Source: Pseudomonadota bacterium
GTDB lineage: Bacteria; Desulfobacterota; Desulfovibrionia; Desulfovibrionales; Desulfovibrionaceae
DNA length: 64,000 nucleotides
Direction: 5' to 3'
Assembly: GCA_018817515.1 (NCBI GenBank)
Contig: JAHIUD010000093.1
Span: 17,449-81,448, forward strand
Part shown: positions 19,396-28,682 of the stretch, one piece after another
How the letters are laid out: each line of letters opens with the position of its first letter
How positions within the stretch are numbered: position 1 is the first letter of the stretch
Notes under the pieces: generated by a model
Told to the model about the DNA's origin: nothing
Seen by the model: only the letters and a program-made list of their open reading frames with translations
The model's database searches: none
Made by a program: the position numbers and the translations under genes

Positions 19396-19956
19396 TTAGT
19401 GGTGCAACTGCTCGAGCAGTTCCCGCGCCGGAGCAAAGGCGGGGTCCTTCTCCACGATGAGCTCGAGCTGGGCCTGGGCCTCTTCCTTGCGGTCGAGACA
19501 GACCATGCAGCCGGCCAGGGAGTAGCGGACGTCGCTCTTTTCCGGGTCGATGGAGAGATAGTTCTCCAGATGCGGGACGACCTTCTCCAGTGCGTCCAGC
19601 TCGTGGCCGAGGCGGATCATGCTGAGAAGCGCGACCATGTTTTCGGGGTTGCGGACTGCGGCTTCGATGAACAGGTCGAGGGCTTCCGCCTTCTGTCCCA
19701 GCTCCATCTTGACCAGACCGATCCCGGCGAAAGTTTTGTCCGTGGCGTCGATGCCGTGGGCCTTGGAGTACAGGGCCAGGGCTTCGGCCAGTTCGCCGCG
19801 CTGAACGGCGATGGTGGCCAGGCCAAGGTACGGATCCGGGTGGATCCCGTTGGACGACGCGGCCTTCTGGTAATACCCTTCGGCCTTGTCCAACTCGCCC
19901 ATGAAGAGATAGCACTCTCCAAGTTCCTTGTTGATTTCGTAATCCAGGTGACTCAT
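19396..19956 (-). CDS. TPR-repeat protein (186 aa)
   Basis: Cytoplasmic protein made almost entirely of tetratricopeptide repeats: GECYLFMGELDKAEGYYQKA, LATIAVQRGELAEALALYSKA, LVKMELGQKAEALDLFIEA and further degenerate units. TPRs mediate protein-protein contacts; no enzymatic motif is present. GGAGGGG precedes the ATG. It lies beside, but on the opposite strand from, the flagellar operon, with 339 bases between. A role in flagellar assembly cannot be claimed from this alone. Confidence 0.85.
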   Translation of the reverse strand: MSHLDYEINKELGECYLFMGELDKAEGYYQKAASSNGIHPDPYLGLATIAVQRGELAEALALYSKAHGIDATDKTFAGIGLVKMELGQKAEALDLFIEAAVRNPENMVALLSMIRLGHELDALEKVVPHLENYLSIDPEKSDVRYSLAGCMVCLDRKEEAQAQLELIVEKDPAFAPARELLEQLHH

Positions 19957-20202
19957 GGTTCCCCTCCGTTTTCCCTAAGTACCCGCGTCTCCATGCGGGC
20001 GGCAAAAGTTGCGTGGCTCATGGGAGCCTGACACGCTTAAGCAACATGCGTGCCAACTGCGCTTTCCACCACCCTCGCCCATCGCCTCCAGCCTACACGC
20101 CGCACCGTCCCGCCGTCAGCGCACCGCCATCCCTTATAGTAGAGAGCGCCACAGCCCGGCCGCCCCACAAATATTATACAACAATACAGGCATATTACAA
20201 CT

Positions 20203-20219
20203 TTGGAACGCGAGTTGCT
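20203..20219 (+). promoter_or_regulatory. Sigma-54 (RpoN) promoter of the flagellar operon
   Basis: TTGGAACGCGAGTTGCT matches the -24/-12 consensus TGGCACG-N4-TTGCW, with exactly ten bases between the GG and GC dinucleotides and one mismatch. It lies 77 bases upstream of the flgB start codon. The rest of the 19957-20295 gap is AT-leaning leader with no gene seen. A bound enhancer protein would be required, and its gene is not in this window. Confidence 0.8.
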
Positions 20220-20295
20220 ATGACGCTGTCGGAAGGGCTCCGGCCAGGACACATACGTCCGGCAGATTCTGCCCGCAAGACAAGGAGGCTCAACG

Positions 20296-20706
20296 ATGAA
20301 AGGTCTTTTTGAAGAACACATCCTGGTGACCGAAAAGGTCCTGGACCTGCGCCTGCAACGTCAAAATGTCGTCATGGGCAACATCGCCAACGTCACCACG
20401 CAAAACTACAAGCCGCGCAAGCTGGCCTTTGAAAACGATCTGCAGAACGCGCTCCAGCTGGACGCCACCGGCAAAATGGCCCGCACCGATGCCCACCACC
20501 TGCCGTCGGAGTTCGACGTCACCGGGTTCCAGGGCAAGGGGCTCACGGAATACAAGCCCCGCGTGGTCTACGGCGAAGACGTTGTCGACCTGGACAAGGA
20601 AATGAGCACCATGGCCAAGAACACGCTCATGTACAACGCGCTGACAGACATCATGGCCAAGAACTTCGCAGGCCTGCAAACCGCCATTCAGGAAGGGAGC
20701 AAGTAA
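20296..20706 (+). CDS. flgB: Flagellar basal-body proximal rod protein FlgB
   Basis: Proximal rod subunit that joins the MS ring complex to the distal rod, exported by the flagellar type III system. The 136 aa show the rod-protein signature NIANVTTQNYKPRKLAFE (29-46) and the C-terminal helix DLDKEMSTMAKNTLMYNAL. AAGGAGG precedes the ATG. It is the first gene of the operon, 77 bases after the sigma-54 promoter, and ends one base before flgC. Confidence 0.95.
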   Translation: MKGLFEEHILVTEKVLDLRLQRQNVVMGNIANVTTQNYKPRKLAFENDLQNALQLDATGKMARTDAHHLPSEFDVTGFQGKGLTEYKPRVVYGEDVVDLDKEMSTMAKNTLMYNALTDIMAKNFAGLQTAIQEGSK

Positions 20707-21144
20707 ATGGACTTCATGAGCGCACTCGACATCAGCGCCTCGGGCATGAAGGCCCAGCGCACCTATATGAACGTCATCTCCATGAACCTGGCCAACGTGA
20801 AGACCACGCGAACCAGCGAAGGCGGCCCCTACCACCGCAAGACCGTGGCGTTTGCCGCCACGCCGGTCATGAACCCCTTCGACAAGGCCATGGAGAACGC
20901 CGAGGACCGCGAACTCAAGGGCGTGACCGTGCGCGGCATCGTCACCGACAAGCGGCCCATGAAGAGGGTCCTCGAACCCGGCCACCCCGACGCCGACAAG
21001 GATGGCTACGTGAGCTACCCGGACATCAACGTGGTGGAGGAAATGGCCAACATGATCACCACCATGCGGTCCTATGAGGCCAACGTCCAGGCCATCCAGG
21101 ACACCAAGGCCATGTTCAACAAGGCCCTGCAGATCGCCCGCTAG
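20707..21144 (+). CDS. flgC: Flagellar basal-body rod protein FlgC
   Basis: Second proximal rod subunit. The 145 aa match the family (about 135-150), with MSALDISASGMKAQRTYMNVISMNLANV at the N-terminus and the conserved VSYPDINVVEEMANMITTMRSYEAN near the C-terminus. Its ATG follows the flgB stop codon directly; the ribosome site (GGGAGC) lies in the flgB end. The internal segment carries a lysine-rich insertion (RGIVTDKRPMKRVLEPGHPDADKDGY). Confidence 0.95.
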   Translation: MDFMSALDISASGMKAQRTYMNVISMNLANVKTTRTSEGGPYHRKTVAFAATPVMNPFDKAMENAEDRELKGVTVRGIVTDKRPMKRVLEPGHPDADKDGYVSYPDINVVEEMANMITTMRSYEANVQAIQDTKAMFNKALQIAR

Positions 21145-21167
21145 CCGCGCGCACAAAGGAGCACACA

Positions 21168-21500
21168 ATGATCGTCAAGTCCGTGGCCGTGCAGGCCTAC
21201 CAGAACGCCCTGAAGCTTCAGCAGGATGCCCAGAACAAGGTCGGCGCCAACTTCAAGACCAACGCCGCGCCCCACCAGGGTGCAGGCTTCGTGGACGCCC
21301 TCAAGGGCAACCTGGAGAAGGTCAACGACATGCAGAACGCCAAGTCGAGCATGGTGACCGCCTTTGCCGCAGGCAAGGAGCAGAACGTGCACGAGCTCAT
21401 GATCTCGCTGCAGAAGGCCGGGTTGGCCATGAGCATGACCAGCGCCGTGCGCAGCAAGATCATGGCCAGCTATCAGGAACTCACCAAGATGCAGTTCTAG
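21168..21500 (+). CDS. fliE: Flagellar hook-basal body complex protein FliE
   Basis: Adaptor between the FliF MS ring and the rod. The 110 aa are typical; the C-terminal core reads QNVHELMISLQKAGLAMSMTSAVRSKIMASYQELTKMQF, in which NVHELM and the terminal YQE(L)xxMQ motif are diagnostic. The start ATG has AAAGGAG upstream. Operon position after flgC is the usual order in many bacteria. Confidence 0.95.
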   Translation: MIVKSVAVQAYQNALKLQQDAQNKVGANFKTNAAPHQGAGFVDALKGNLEKVNDMQNAKSSMVTAFAAGKEQNVHELMISLQKAGLAMSMTSAVRSKIMASYQELTKMQF

Positions 21501-21555
21501 GCCGCAGTCTCCGGCCCCAGTTTCGCCCATTTAGAGAGCAGCAAGGAGAGCGAAC

Positions 21556-23160
21556 ATGCACCCGAAGGTAATGGAATACCTGGAAAAGGCCAAGAATGTC
21601 TGGACAGGCCGCAGCCTTTCGCAGCAGGTGATTATCGGCGGCTTGGCCGTGGCCCTCATGGCCGCCTTTGTCGTCGGCGTGATCATCATGAACAAGCCCG
21701 ACTACAGGGTCCTCTACTCCAAGCTCTCCCCGGAGGACGCCTCCAAGATCGTCACCATGCTCAAGAGCACCAAGGAGCCCTTCAAGCTCGAGGACAACGG
21801 CCAGACCGTGCTGGTCCAGGCCGACAAGGTTTACGAGCTGCGCCTGAAGGTCGCCGGCGAGGGAAACCTGCACGGCCAGGGCATCGGCTTTGAGATCTTC
21901 GACGAGATCAAGATCGGCCAGACCGACTTCGTGCAGCACATCAACTACCAGCGGGCCTTGCAGGGCGAGCTGGCGCGCACCATCATGGAATTTCCGCAGG
22001 TCGAGAGCGCGCGTGTGCACCTGGTGATCCCCAAGAAGAGCCTGTTCATCGAGGAGCAGACCCAGCCCTCGGCCGCGGTGGTCGTCAAGTTCAAGGATAA
22101 GGACAAGAAGCTTGAGAGCAAAGAGGTCATGGGCATCGTCAACCTGGTGACCATGGCCGTTGAGGGCATGAACAAGAACCGCATCACCATCACCGACCAG
22201 AGCGGCCGTTCCATTTACCAGCCCAACGATGACGAAGCCACCCAGGGCATGAACACCACCCAGCTTGATTTCAAGGCCCAGATGGAGCGCAAGATCGAGC
22301 GCCGCATCGAAGAACTTTTGACGCCCGTCATCGGCCCGCAGAAGATCATCGCCCGGGTCAACACCGAGCTTGACTTCAGCCACAAGACCATCAAGCGCGA
22401 GACCTTCAACCCCGACAGCCAGGTCATCCGCAGCGAAACGCGTTCGGAGGAGACCGTGGCCGGCAAGGCCAACCTCGACGGCGCCGCGCCCGATGCCAAC
22501 TTCCGGGGCGACGGCTTCACCGGCACCCAGAGCTCCCAGGACTCCAGCCGCGAATCTCGCACCACCAACTACGAGATCAACAAGGAAGAGCAGCAGATCG
22601 TCTCCCCTGTCGGCGAATTGAAGCGCCTGGGCGTTGCAGTTATCGTGGATGGGACGTACACTAAGGACGAGAAGACCGGCGCCTTTACCTACGTGCCCCG
22701 CACCAAGGAAGAGATCGACCGCATCAAGAGCCTGGTCTCCAGCGCCGTCGGCTTCGACAGCGTACGCGGCGACTCCATCGAGGTCTCCAGCATCGCCTTC
22801 GGCGCCATGGACATGAGCGAAGGCCCCTCGCTGGTCAGGAACTTCATCGAGATGGGCCAGCGCCTGGGCAAGCCGCTCTTGACCGGCCTGTTGATCTTCC
22901 TCTTCCTGATCCTGGTGGTCCGTCCGGTAGTCATGGCCCTTATCCGGCCCAAGGTGGCCGAGGAGGAGGTTGAGGAAGTGGCGAGTCTGCCCACGCATGA
23001 GGAGCGCCTGGCCATCGAGGAGGCGCTCGAGATCCCCGAGGAGGCGCTCGACACCTCCCGCCGCCTGGAAAACGCCAAGAACCTGGCAGTGCAACTGACC
23101 GATCAGAACATGGACGCGGCCATCAGACTTCTCAAGTCCTGGGCCAGACAGGAGGCCTAA
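21556..23160 (+). CDS. fliF: Flagellar MS-ring protein FliF
   Basis: Forms the inner-membrane MS ring on which the rotor and export gate assemble. The 534 aa are typical. Transmembrane helices lie at about 23-45 and 440-462. Ring-building motifs include YRVLYSKLSPEDASKIV, ARVHLVIPKKSLFIEEQ and AVVVKFKDKDK. The C-terminal tail (NLAVQLTDQNMDAAIRLLKSW) is the FliG-binding region. AAGGAG lies before the ATG. Its last bases contain the ribosome site for fliG, so the two are translationally linked. Confidence 0.96.
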   Translation: MHPKVMEYLEKAKNVWTGRSLSQQVIIGGLAVALMAAFVVGVIIMNKPDYRVLYSKLSPEDASKIVTMLKSTKEPFKLEDNGQTVLVQADKVYELRLKVAGEGNLHGQGIGFEIFDEIKIGQTDFVQHINYQRALQGELARTIMEFPQVESARVHLVIPKKSLFIEEQTQPSAAVVVKFKDKDKKLESKEVMGIVNLVTMAVEGMNKNRITITDQSGRSIYQPNDDEATQGMNTTQLDFKAQMERKIERRIEELLTPVIGPQKIIARVNTELDFSHKTIKRETFNPDSQVIRSETRSEETVAGKANLDGAAPDANFRGDGFTGTQSSQDSSRESRTTNYEINKEEQQIVSPVGELKRLGVAVIVDGTYTKDEKTGAFTYVPRTKEEIDRIKSLVSSAVGFDSVRGDSIEVSSIAFGAMDMSEGPSLVRNFIEMGQRLGKPLLTGLLIFLFLILVVRPVVMALIRPKVAEEEVEEVASLPTHEERLAIEEALEIPEEALDTSRRLENAKNLAVQLTDQNMDAAIRLLKSWARQEA

Positions 23161-23161
23161 C

Positions 23162-24160
23162 GTGGCAAGTTTCACCGGTCCCCAGAAAACCGCCATCATT
23201 TGCCTGGCTTTGGGCGAAAAGTTCACTGCGGAAGCCTTCAAGCGCATGGAGCGCCAGGAGATCGCCGCTGTGTCCAAGGCCATGCTCGACATCGACTCCG
23301 TGTCCCGCGAGGACGTGCTGGACGTGCTGAAGGAGTTCAACGACTCCATCACCTACGGCTCGGAGATGCTCATGGGCGGTGCGGATCAGGTGAAGCGCCT
23401 GCTCTCCAAGGCTCTGGACAGCGAGACCGCCAAGTACATCCTGGATACGCTTGAAATCAGCTCCGGGCCGACCCCGTTCCAGGAGCTGTCCAACGTCAGC
23501 CCGCGCATCCTGGCCCAGATCCTCAGAAACGAACACCCGCAGACGCTGGCGCTCATCCTGGGCCACCTGCACCCGGACCAGGCGGCGGAGCTGCTCTCCA
23601 ACCTGCCCTCCGGCGTGCGCGCAGAGGTGCTCATGCGCCTGGCCAAGCTGGAGGCCGTGGCCGAGGAAATGCTCCACGAGGTCGACAAGGTCCTCCAGAG
23701 CCAGCTCATCGCCATGGGCGGCAAGGAAGGCAAGAAGGTCGGCGGCATCAACTCCGTGGCCGAAATATTAAACGCCGTGGACCGCGCCACCGAAGAGGAA
23801 GTGCTCTCCGAGATCGAGGAAGAGTCCCAGCAGATGGCCGACGACATCAGAAACCTCATGTTCGTGTTCGAGGACATCAAGGCGCTGGACGACCGCAGCA
23901 TCCGCGAGCTCTTGAAGGACATCTCCAACGAAGAGCTGACCAAGGCCCTCAAGGGTGCCAGCGACGACCTGAAGGACAAGTTCCTGAAGAACCTGTCCGA
24001 GCGCGCCGCCGGAATGATCCGCGAAGACCTGGAAATCATGGGCCCGGTGAAGCTCTCCGAAGTGGAAGGCGCCCAGCAGAACATCGTCAAGACCGTGCGC
24101 CGTCTGGAAGCGGAAGGCCGCATCGCCATAAGCAGAGGTGGTGGAGATGAATTCATCTAA
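23162..24160 (+). CDS. fliG: Flagellar motor switch protein FliG
   Basis: Rotor protein that couples stator-driven torque to the MS ring and sets rotation direction. The 332 aa match the family. The middle domain has EHPQ in NEHPQTLALIL; the C-terminal domain has the charged torque helix DDRSIRELLKDISNEELTKALKGA and LKNLSERAAGMIREDLE. A GTG start is used, one base after the fliF stop, with AGGAGG eight bases upstream. Confidence 0.96.
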   Translation: MASFTGPQKTAIICLALGEKFTAEAFKRMERQEIAAVSKAMLDIDSVSREDVLDVLKEFNDSITYGSEMLMGGADQVKRLLSKALDSETAKYILDTLEISSGPTPFQELSNVSPRILAQILRNEHPQTLALILGHLHPDQAAELLSNLPSGVRAEVLMRLAKLEAVAEEMLHEVDKVLQSQLIAMGGKEGKKVGGINSVAEILNAVDRATEEEVLSEIEEESQQMADDIRNLMFVFEDIKALDDRSIRELLKDISNEELTKALKGASDDLKDKFLKNLSERAAGMIREDLEIMGPVKLSEVEGAQQNIVKTVRRLEAEGRIAISRGGGDEFI

Positions 24161-24974
24161 TCCGGTCCCGCAGGACAAGCTCTACACCGGACGGGTCATC
24201 ATGGGCTGCGATTCGCCCGGCCCGGACTACCTCACCATCCAGGAGATGGAGGGCAAGCGCCACCGCCCCATGTGGGACGAGGCCACCGAGGTCGAATACA
24301 TCGAGCGCTGCCGCGAAAAGGCCCAGGACATGGCCCGGACCATCATCACCCAGGCCCTGGAAAAGGCCAGCCTCGACGCCGAGGCCATCCGCGAGCAGGG
24401 CCGCCTTGAGGTCCAGACCGCTGTGGCCGAGGCCCGCCAAAAGGCCGAGGAAGAGGCCCAGGCCCGGCTCGACGCCGAGTTTGCCGCCCAGGCCCAGGCC
24501 ATGAGCTCCCTTGTCCAGGCCATCTCCGGCCTTGGCATGGAGGTCTGGCAGTCGCGCCGCCACGATTTCGCCGTGCTGGCCAAAACCTTCACCGAAAAGG
24601 CGCTGCGCGTCGAGATGGACACGCGGCGCTCCGCAATCCTGGAGAGCCTCATGGAAGAGGCCCTCTCCCGGCTGGAGACGCACCGCGAATTCACCCTCAA
24701 GGTCGCGCCCCAGGATTATGAACTGGCTCAAGCTCTTATGGAGGAGATCAAGGCCAGCCGTCCCGACCTCGGCCAGTGGCGCCTGACCACGGACCCCGGC
24801 CTCACCGAGGGCGGCGTGGTGCTGGAGACCAGCGACATGCTGGCCGACAACGCGCTGCATAGCCGCCTGGCGGTGCTTCAGCCCTATCTGGACCAGCTGG
24901 AGCTGCCCGAGGACCTTGAGCAGGCCAGAGCGGGCGGAGAGAAGGCCGGGGAGCCGGGACAAAATGGCGCTTGA
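24147..24974 (+). CDS. fliH: Flagellar export regulator FliH
   Basis: Peripheral stator of the flagellar type III export ATPase, holding FliI in a 2:1 complex. The 275 aa contain the long helical, Glu/Ala/Gln-rich middle (AEARQKAEEEAQARLDAEFAAQAQA) and a V-ATPase-E-like C-terminal domain ending in SRLAVLQPYL. The start is uncertain: the ATG at 24147 overlaps the fliG end by 14 bases and has an AGAGGTGG site, but a GTG at 24138 is also open. Its 3' end overlaps fliI by 11 bases. Confidence 0.9.
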   Translation: MNSSNPVPQDKLYTGRVIMGCDSPGPDYLTIQEMEGKRHRPMWDEATEVEYIERCREKAQDMARTIITQALEKASLDAEAIREQGRLEVQTAVAEARQKAEEEAQARLDAEFAAQAQAMSSLVQAISGLGMEVWQSRRHDFAVLAKTFTEKALRVEMDTRRSAILESLMEEALSRLETHREFTLKVAPQDYELAQALMEEIKASRPDLGQWRLTTDPGLTEGGVVLETSDMLADNALHSRLAVLQPYLDQLELPEDLEQARAGGEKAGEPGQNGA

Positions 24975-26280
24975 TCCCAATGCCGTCGACGCCGCCTGCC
25001 AGGGGCTCGACCTCTGCCAGACCTTCGGCAAGATCACCAAGGTCGTGGGCCTCATCGCCGAGGGCCAGGGCATCAAGCCGCCGCTGGGCTCGGTCTGCCA
25101 CCTTTTGCCCGAGAACCGCGACTCCACGCCCATCCCGGCGGAGGTCGTGGGCTTCCGCGAGGGCGCCTGCCTGTTCATGCCCTACGGCGACATGCGCGGC
25201 ATCCGCCCCGGCAGCCTCATCCGCAACTCCGCCTCGCCCCCGCACATCCCCGTGGGCCCGGGCCTGCTTGGCCGCACGCTGGACGCCTTTGGCGAGCCCA
25301 TCGACGGCAAGGGCATGATCGCCGCCGAATCCTACGCGCCGCTCTACCGCACCCCGCCCAACCCCATGGAGCGCCCGCGCATCGACCAGCCGCTGGATGT
25401 CGGTGTGCGCGCCATCAACGGACTTTTGACGCTGGCCAAGGGCCAGAGAGTCGGCATCATGGCCGGCTCCGGCGTGGGCAAGAGCACGCTCATGGGCATG
25501 ATGGCCCGCTACACCAAGGCCGACATCAACGTCATCGGCCTGGTGGGCGAGCGCGGCCGCGAGGTCGTGGAGTTCATCGAGCGCGACCTGGGCCCGGAGG
25601 GCATGGCGAGAAGCGTCGTCATCGTGGAGACCAGCGACAAGAGCCCGCTCATCCGCATGCGCGCGGCCTTTGCCGCCACAGCCGTGGCCGAGTACTACCG
25701 CGACCAGGGCCTGGACGTTTTGCTCATGATGGACTCGGTGACGCGTTTTGCCATGGCCGGGCGCGAGGTCGGCCTGGCAGCGGGCGAGCCGCCCACGCGC
25801 GGCGGCTATACGCCAAGCGTTTTCGCCCAATTGCCGCAACTGCTTGAGCGCACGGGCAAGAGCGCGCTGGGGTCCATCACCGGAATCTACACCGTGCTTG
25901 TCGACGGCGACGACTTCACCGAGCCCATCGCGGACGCGGTGCGCTCCATCATCGACGGGCACATCGTGCTCACTCGCGAGCTGGCGGACCAGTCGCACTT
26001 CCCGGCCATCGACGTCTTGAAGAGCATCAGCCGTCTGCGCAGCGAGGTGGTGGACAAGGACAACCTGGCGGCCGGGCGCACGGTGCTGCGGCTCATGAGC
26101 ACCTTCAAGCGCGTGGAGGACATGGTGAACATCGGGGCGTATCAGCGCGGAGCCAGCGCCGAGGTGGACCGCGCCATAGACATGGTCGCGCCCATCAACG
26201 GCTTCCTACAGCAGCTCGTGGCCGACAACGAATCTCTGGACTCCTGCTTCGCCAAGCTCAAGGGGCTGGCGGGGGGGTAG
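24964..26280 (+). CDS. fliI: Flagellum-specific export ATP synthase FliI
   Basis: Hexameric ATPase of the flagellar type III secretion system. The 438 aa match the family. Walker A is MAGSGVGKSTLM (about 166-177), Walker B lies in DVLLMMDSVTRFA, and the FliI/ATP-synthase-beta signature ASPPTRGGYTPSVFAQLP region is present as EPPTRGGYTPSVF. The ATG lies in the fliH end. No fliJ follows: the next gene is on the opposite strand after 59 bases, so the operon ends here. Confidence 0.96.
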   Translation: MALDPNAVDAACQGLDLCQTFGKITKVVGLIAEGQGIKPPLGSVCHLLPENRDSTPIPAEVVGFREGACLFMPYGDMRGIRPGSLIRNSASPPHIPVGPGLLGRTLDAFGEPIDGKGMIAAESYAPLYRTPPNPMERPRIDQPLDVGVRAINGLLTLAKGQRVGIMAGSGVGKSTLMGMMARYTKADINVIGLVGERGREVVEFIERDLGPEGMARSVVIVETSDKSPLIRMRAAFAATAVAEYYRDQGLDVLLMMDSVTRFAMAGREVGLAAGEPPTRGGYTPSVFAQLPQLLERTGKSALGSITGIYTVLVDGDDFTEPIADAVRSIIDGHIVLTRELADQSHFPAIDVLKSISRLRSEVVDKDNLAAGRTVLRLMSTFKRVEDMVNIGAYQRGASAEVDRAIDMVAPINGFLQQLVADNESLDSCFAKLKGLAGG

Positions 26281-26339
26281 GGAGAGCGGAAAGGCCTCGA
26301 CCCTCGTTACATTACACGCAGCTCTTTTACGCCCCCCCC

Positions 26340-27581
26340 CTACACATCCCCCGCCGGGACAAAGCGCTCCGCTTCCTCGCCCGATCCCACGGCGATCACG
26401 ACCTGATTGCGGCCGGACACCTTGGCCTGATACAGGGCAGCGTCCGCGCTGTTGAGCAGCGCTTCCAGGCTGCCCGCGCGCGCTCCGGCCACGCCGATGC
26501 TCACCGTCACCCTTTCCCCGCCCAGAACCTCAAAAGACGCTCCCTCAACAGCCAGACGTATGCGCTGGGCCAAAAGCCCGGCCTCGCGCAATTCCGTCTG
26601 CGGGGCGATGACGACGAACTCCTCCCCGCCATACCGCGCAAACACATCCTCCTTGCGAAGCGCAGCCGCGCACAACTCCGCAACGGACTGCAAAAGCTTG
26701 TCGCCCGCCGCGTGGCCCAGGCTGTCGTTCACCTGCTTGAAGTGGTCCAGATCGAGCATGAGCACAGCGGCAGGCATGTTCGACGCAAAGGACCGGCGCA
26801 GCGCCCCCTCTCCCAGCAGTTCCATGCCCCGCCGGTTGAGCGCCCCGGTCAGGGCGTCCGTCTGGGCCATGTGCTCAATCTGCGACTTCGCCGCCATCAG
26901 GTCGTCTTCCAGCATGGCCGAATTCATGGCGAAGACCACATAGAGTTCCAGGGCGGATTGCAGGATACGGTAGAAAACAGAATACACCCCGATGACATCG
27001 CTCTGCCCCAGGGTCAGCATGGTGAAGCCGGGAACGGCCAGGGCGTTGAAGCCGCGCAAAACCTGCAGACCGGCGGTGATAAGATAGCTGAAGCACAGGA
27101 TTCGCATGCCGGGCAGGTGGCGGCGGCTGCGCCAGGGCAGCTCCAGACCAATGCGCGCGCACAACAGCAGCGCGGCGATGGAAAAGATGACCACCCGACG
27201 CACCATGTTCGGGTCGAACACTACATCCACAGTCTGCACCAGGCACACAAAGGCGATGAAGAGTATATTCTGCATCGTGCGCGCCCGCAGGTGTGGCACC
27301 CGGCCATATTCGCCCAGGCCGTAGTACAAGAGCACATCAGGCCCCAGCAAAACAGCGTTGGTCAAGATCACCAGCAGCACTGTATCGCCAAATTTGGCGC
27401 GCAGCATAAGCGTGCCCATGCCGGCGAACACCAGCAACGCCGCGAGCATGAGGGGGCGGAAGCCGGGGTACACGCGCCGGTTTGCGGCATAGTGCCACAT
27501 GGCAAGCACCCGGACCACGGTAACGCCAAGGAGCACCGGCATGAGGGTGCCGAGCTGGAGCGAAAAAGAAAAGGAACTCAC
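26340..27581 (-). CDS. Membrane diguanylate cyclase (GGDEF domain)
   Basis: Makes cyclic-di-GMP from two GTP. Of 413 aa, the first about 215 form six or more hydrophobic segments; the C-terminal GGDEF domain has the active motif GGEEF at residue 318 and the product-inhibition I-site RKED five residues before it, so it should be active and feedback-controlled. DLDHFKQVNDSLGH and VSIGVAG are also intact. The GTG start follows TGAGG. It is convergent with the flagellar operon, a sensible place for a motility-controlling cyclase, although the link is inference. The 295 bases upstream (27582-27876) show no further gene. Confidence 0.9.
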   Translation of the reverse strand: MSSFSFSLQLGTLMPVLLGVTVVRVLAMWHYAANRRVYPGFRPLMLAALLVFAGMGTLMLRAKFGDTVLLVILTNAVLLGPDVLLYYGLGEYGRVPHLRARTMQNILFIAFVCLVQTVDVVFDPNMVRRVVIFSIAALLLCARIGLELPWRSRRHLPGMRILCFSYLITAGLQVLRGFNALAVPGFTMLTLGQSDVIGVYSVFYRILQSALELYVVFAMNSAMLEDDLMAAKSQIEHMAQTDALTGALNRRGMELLGEGALRRSFASNMPAAVLMLDLDHFKQVNDSLGHAAGDKLLQSVAELCAAALRKEDVFARYGGEEFVVIAPQTELREAGLLAQRIRLAVEGASFEVLGGERVTVSIGVAGARAGSLEALLNSADAALYQAKVSGRNQVVIAVGSGEEAERFVPAGDV

Positions 27582-27876
27582 AAAACCTCACAGTGCTGAT
27601 GCAACGCCAAGGCAAGCGGTCAATCTCACACGATTTTGCAGGCATCATCCAAGAGCAAGGCTCTCGCGTCAAGCACTCTGCGCCTTAACTGCCCGCAGAG
27701 CATGCACATCGTCAGACAACCCCTGGCAAAACCATCATGCCGAAGGACTCGCCCTGTGCAAGGCAGACCCAAACACCCCAACCTTACTGGCCCAATCCTT
27801 GCTCTCTCCCCCTCACGCGGCAAAGCTTTCCGCCCGCGTCCATTCACCCGCCCAAACCAAACAGATGGAGCCGCCC

Positions 27877-28650
27877 ATGCACGCGCCAAACGCCCTGCCC
27901 GTCCCACACCCGGACTTAAGCATCTGCTTCGGCGGGGGCGACTACGCCCAGAGCGCACGCATGCTGCTCGATTTCTTCATCCGCCACGCGGACCTCAAAC
28001 CCCACGAGCACCTGCTCGACGTGGGTTGCGGCGCCGGGCGCGCGGCCTGGGGCCTGGCCGAATACCTGACCCCGGAGGGCCGCTACAGCGGCTTCGACAC
28101 CTTCCCCATGGGCGTCACGTGGTGCCAGGAGAACCTGTCGCCGCGCCTGCCGAACTTCGAGTTCCGCACCGTGGACGTGTTCAGCGGCGTATACAACCCC
28201 GGCGCAAACGTCAGCGCGGAAGCCTTCCGCTTCCCCTACCCCGACGCCAGCTTCGACCTCGTGATCCTGGTCTCCGTGTTCACGCACATGCTGCCCGCGG
28301 ACATGGCCGGATACCTGGCCGAAATAGCGCGCGTGCTCAAGCCCGGCGGGCGCATGTTCGCCACCTACTATTTCATGAACGACGCGACGCGCGCGCTGCT
28401 CGCCAAGGGCCCGAGCAAACCGGACTTCACCAAGCGCTATGGAAACTTCTGGGTGGCCGATCCGGCCAGCAAGGAGGACGCCGTGGCCTTTGAGGAGTCC
28501 CTTGTGCGGGCCATGCTCGCACGCGAGGGCTTGACGCCAGCGAAGCTTGTGCCCGGACGCTGGTGCGGACGCGACGGCTGCGAGAACGGCCAGGACATGC
28601 TCGTGGCCGTAAAGCCCCAGTCCGGGCAGGCACACCAACTCCGAACCTGA
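27877..28650 (+). CDS. SAM-dependent methyltransferase (class I)
   Basis: The 257 aa contain the class I Rossmann motif LLDVGCGAGRAAWGLAEYL (about 46-64), an acidic second strand (YSGFDTFPMGV), a motif resembling FDLVILVSVFTHMLP and the post-motif LKPGGRMFATYYF. Substrate is unknown. The ATG six bases after GGAG is preferred; another in-frame ATG lies four codons upstream. It is a single gene between a convergent cyclase and an opposite-strand secreted protein. Confidence 0.85.
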   Translation: MHAPNALPVPHPDLSICFGGGDYAQSARMLLDFFIRHADLKPHEHLLDVGCGAGRAAWGLAEYLTPEGRYSGFDTFPMGVTWCQENLSPRLPNFEFRTVDVFSGVYNPGANVSAEAFRFPYPDASFDLVILVSVFTHMLPADMAGYLAEIARVLKPGGRMFATYYFMNDATRALLAKGPSKPDFTKRYGNFWVADPASKEDAVAFEESLVRAMLAREGLTPAKLVPGRWCGRDGCENGQDMLVAVKPQSGQAHQLRT

Positions 28651-28682
28651 CGACTCCAGCGCCTGCATGGTGCTGAAAGCGC

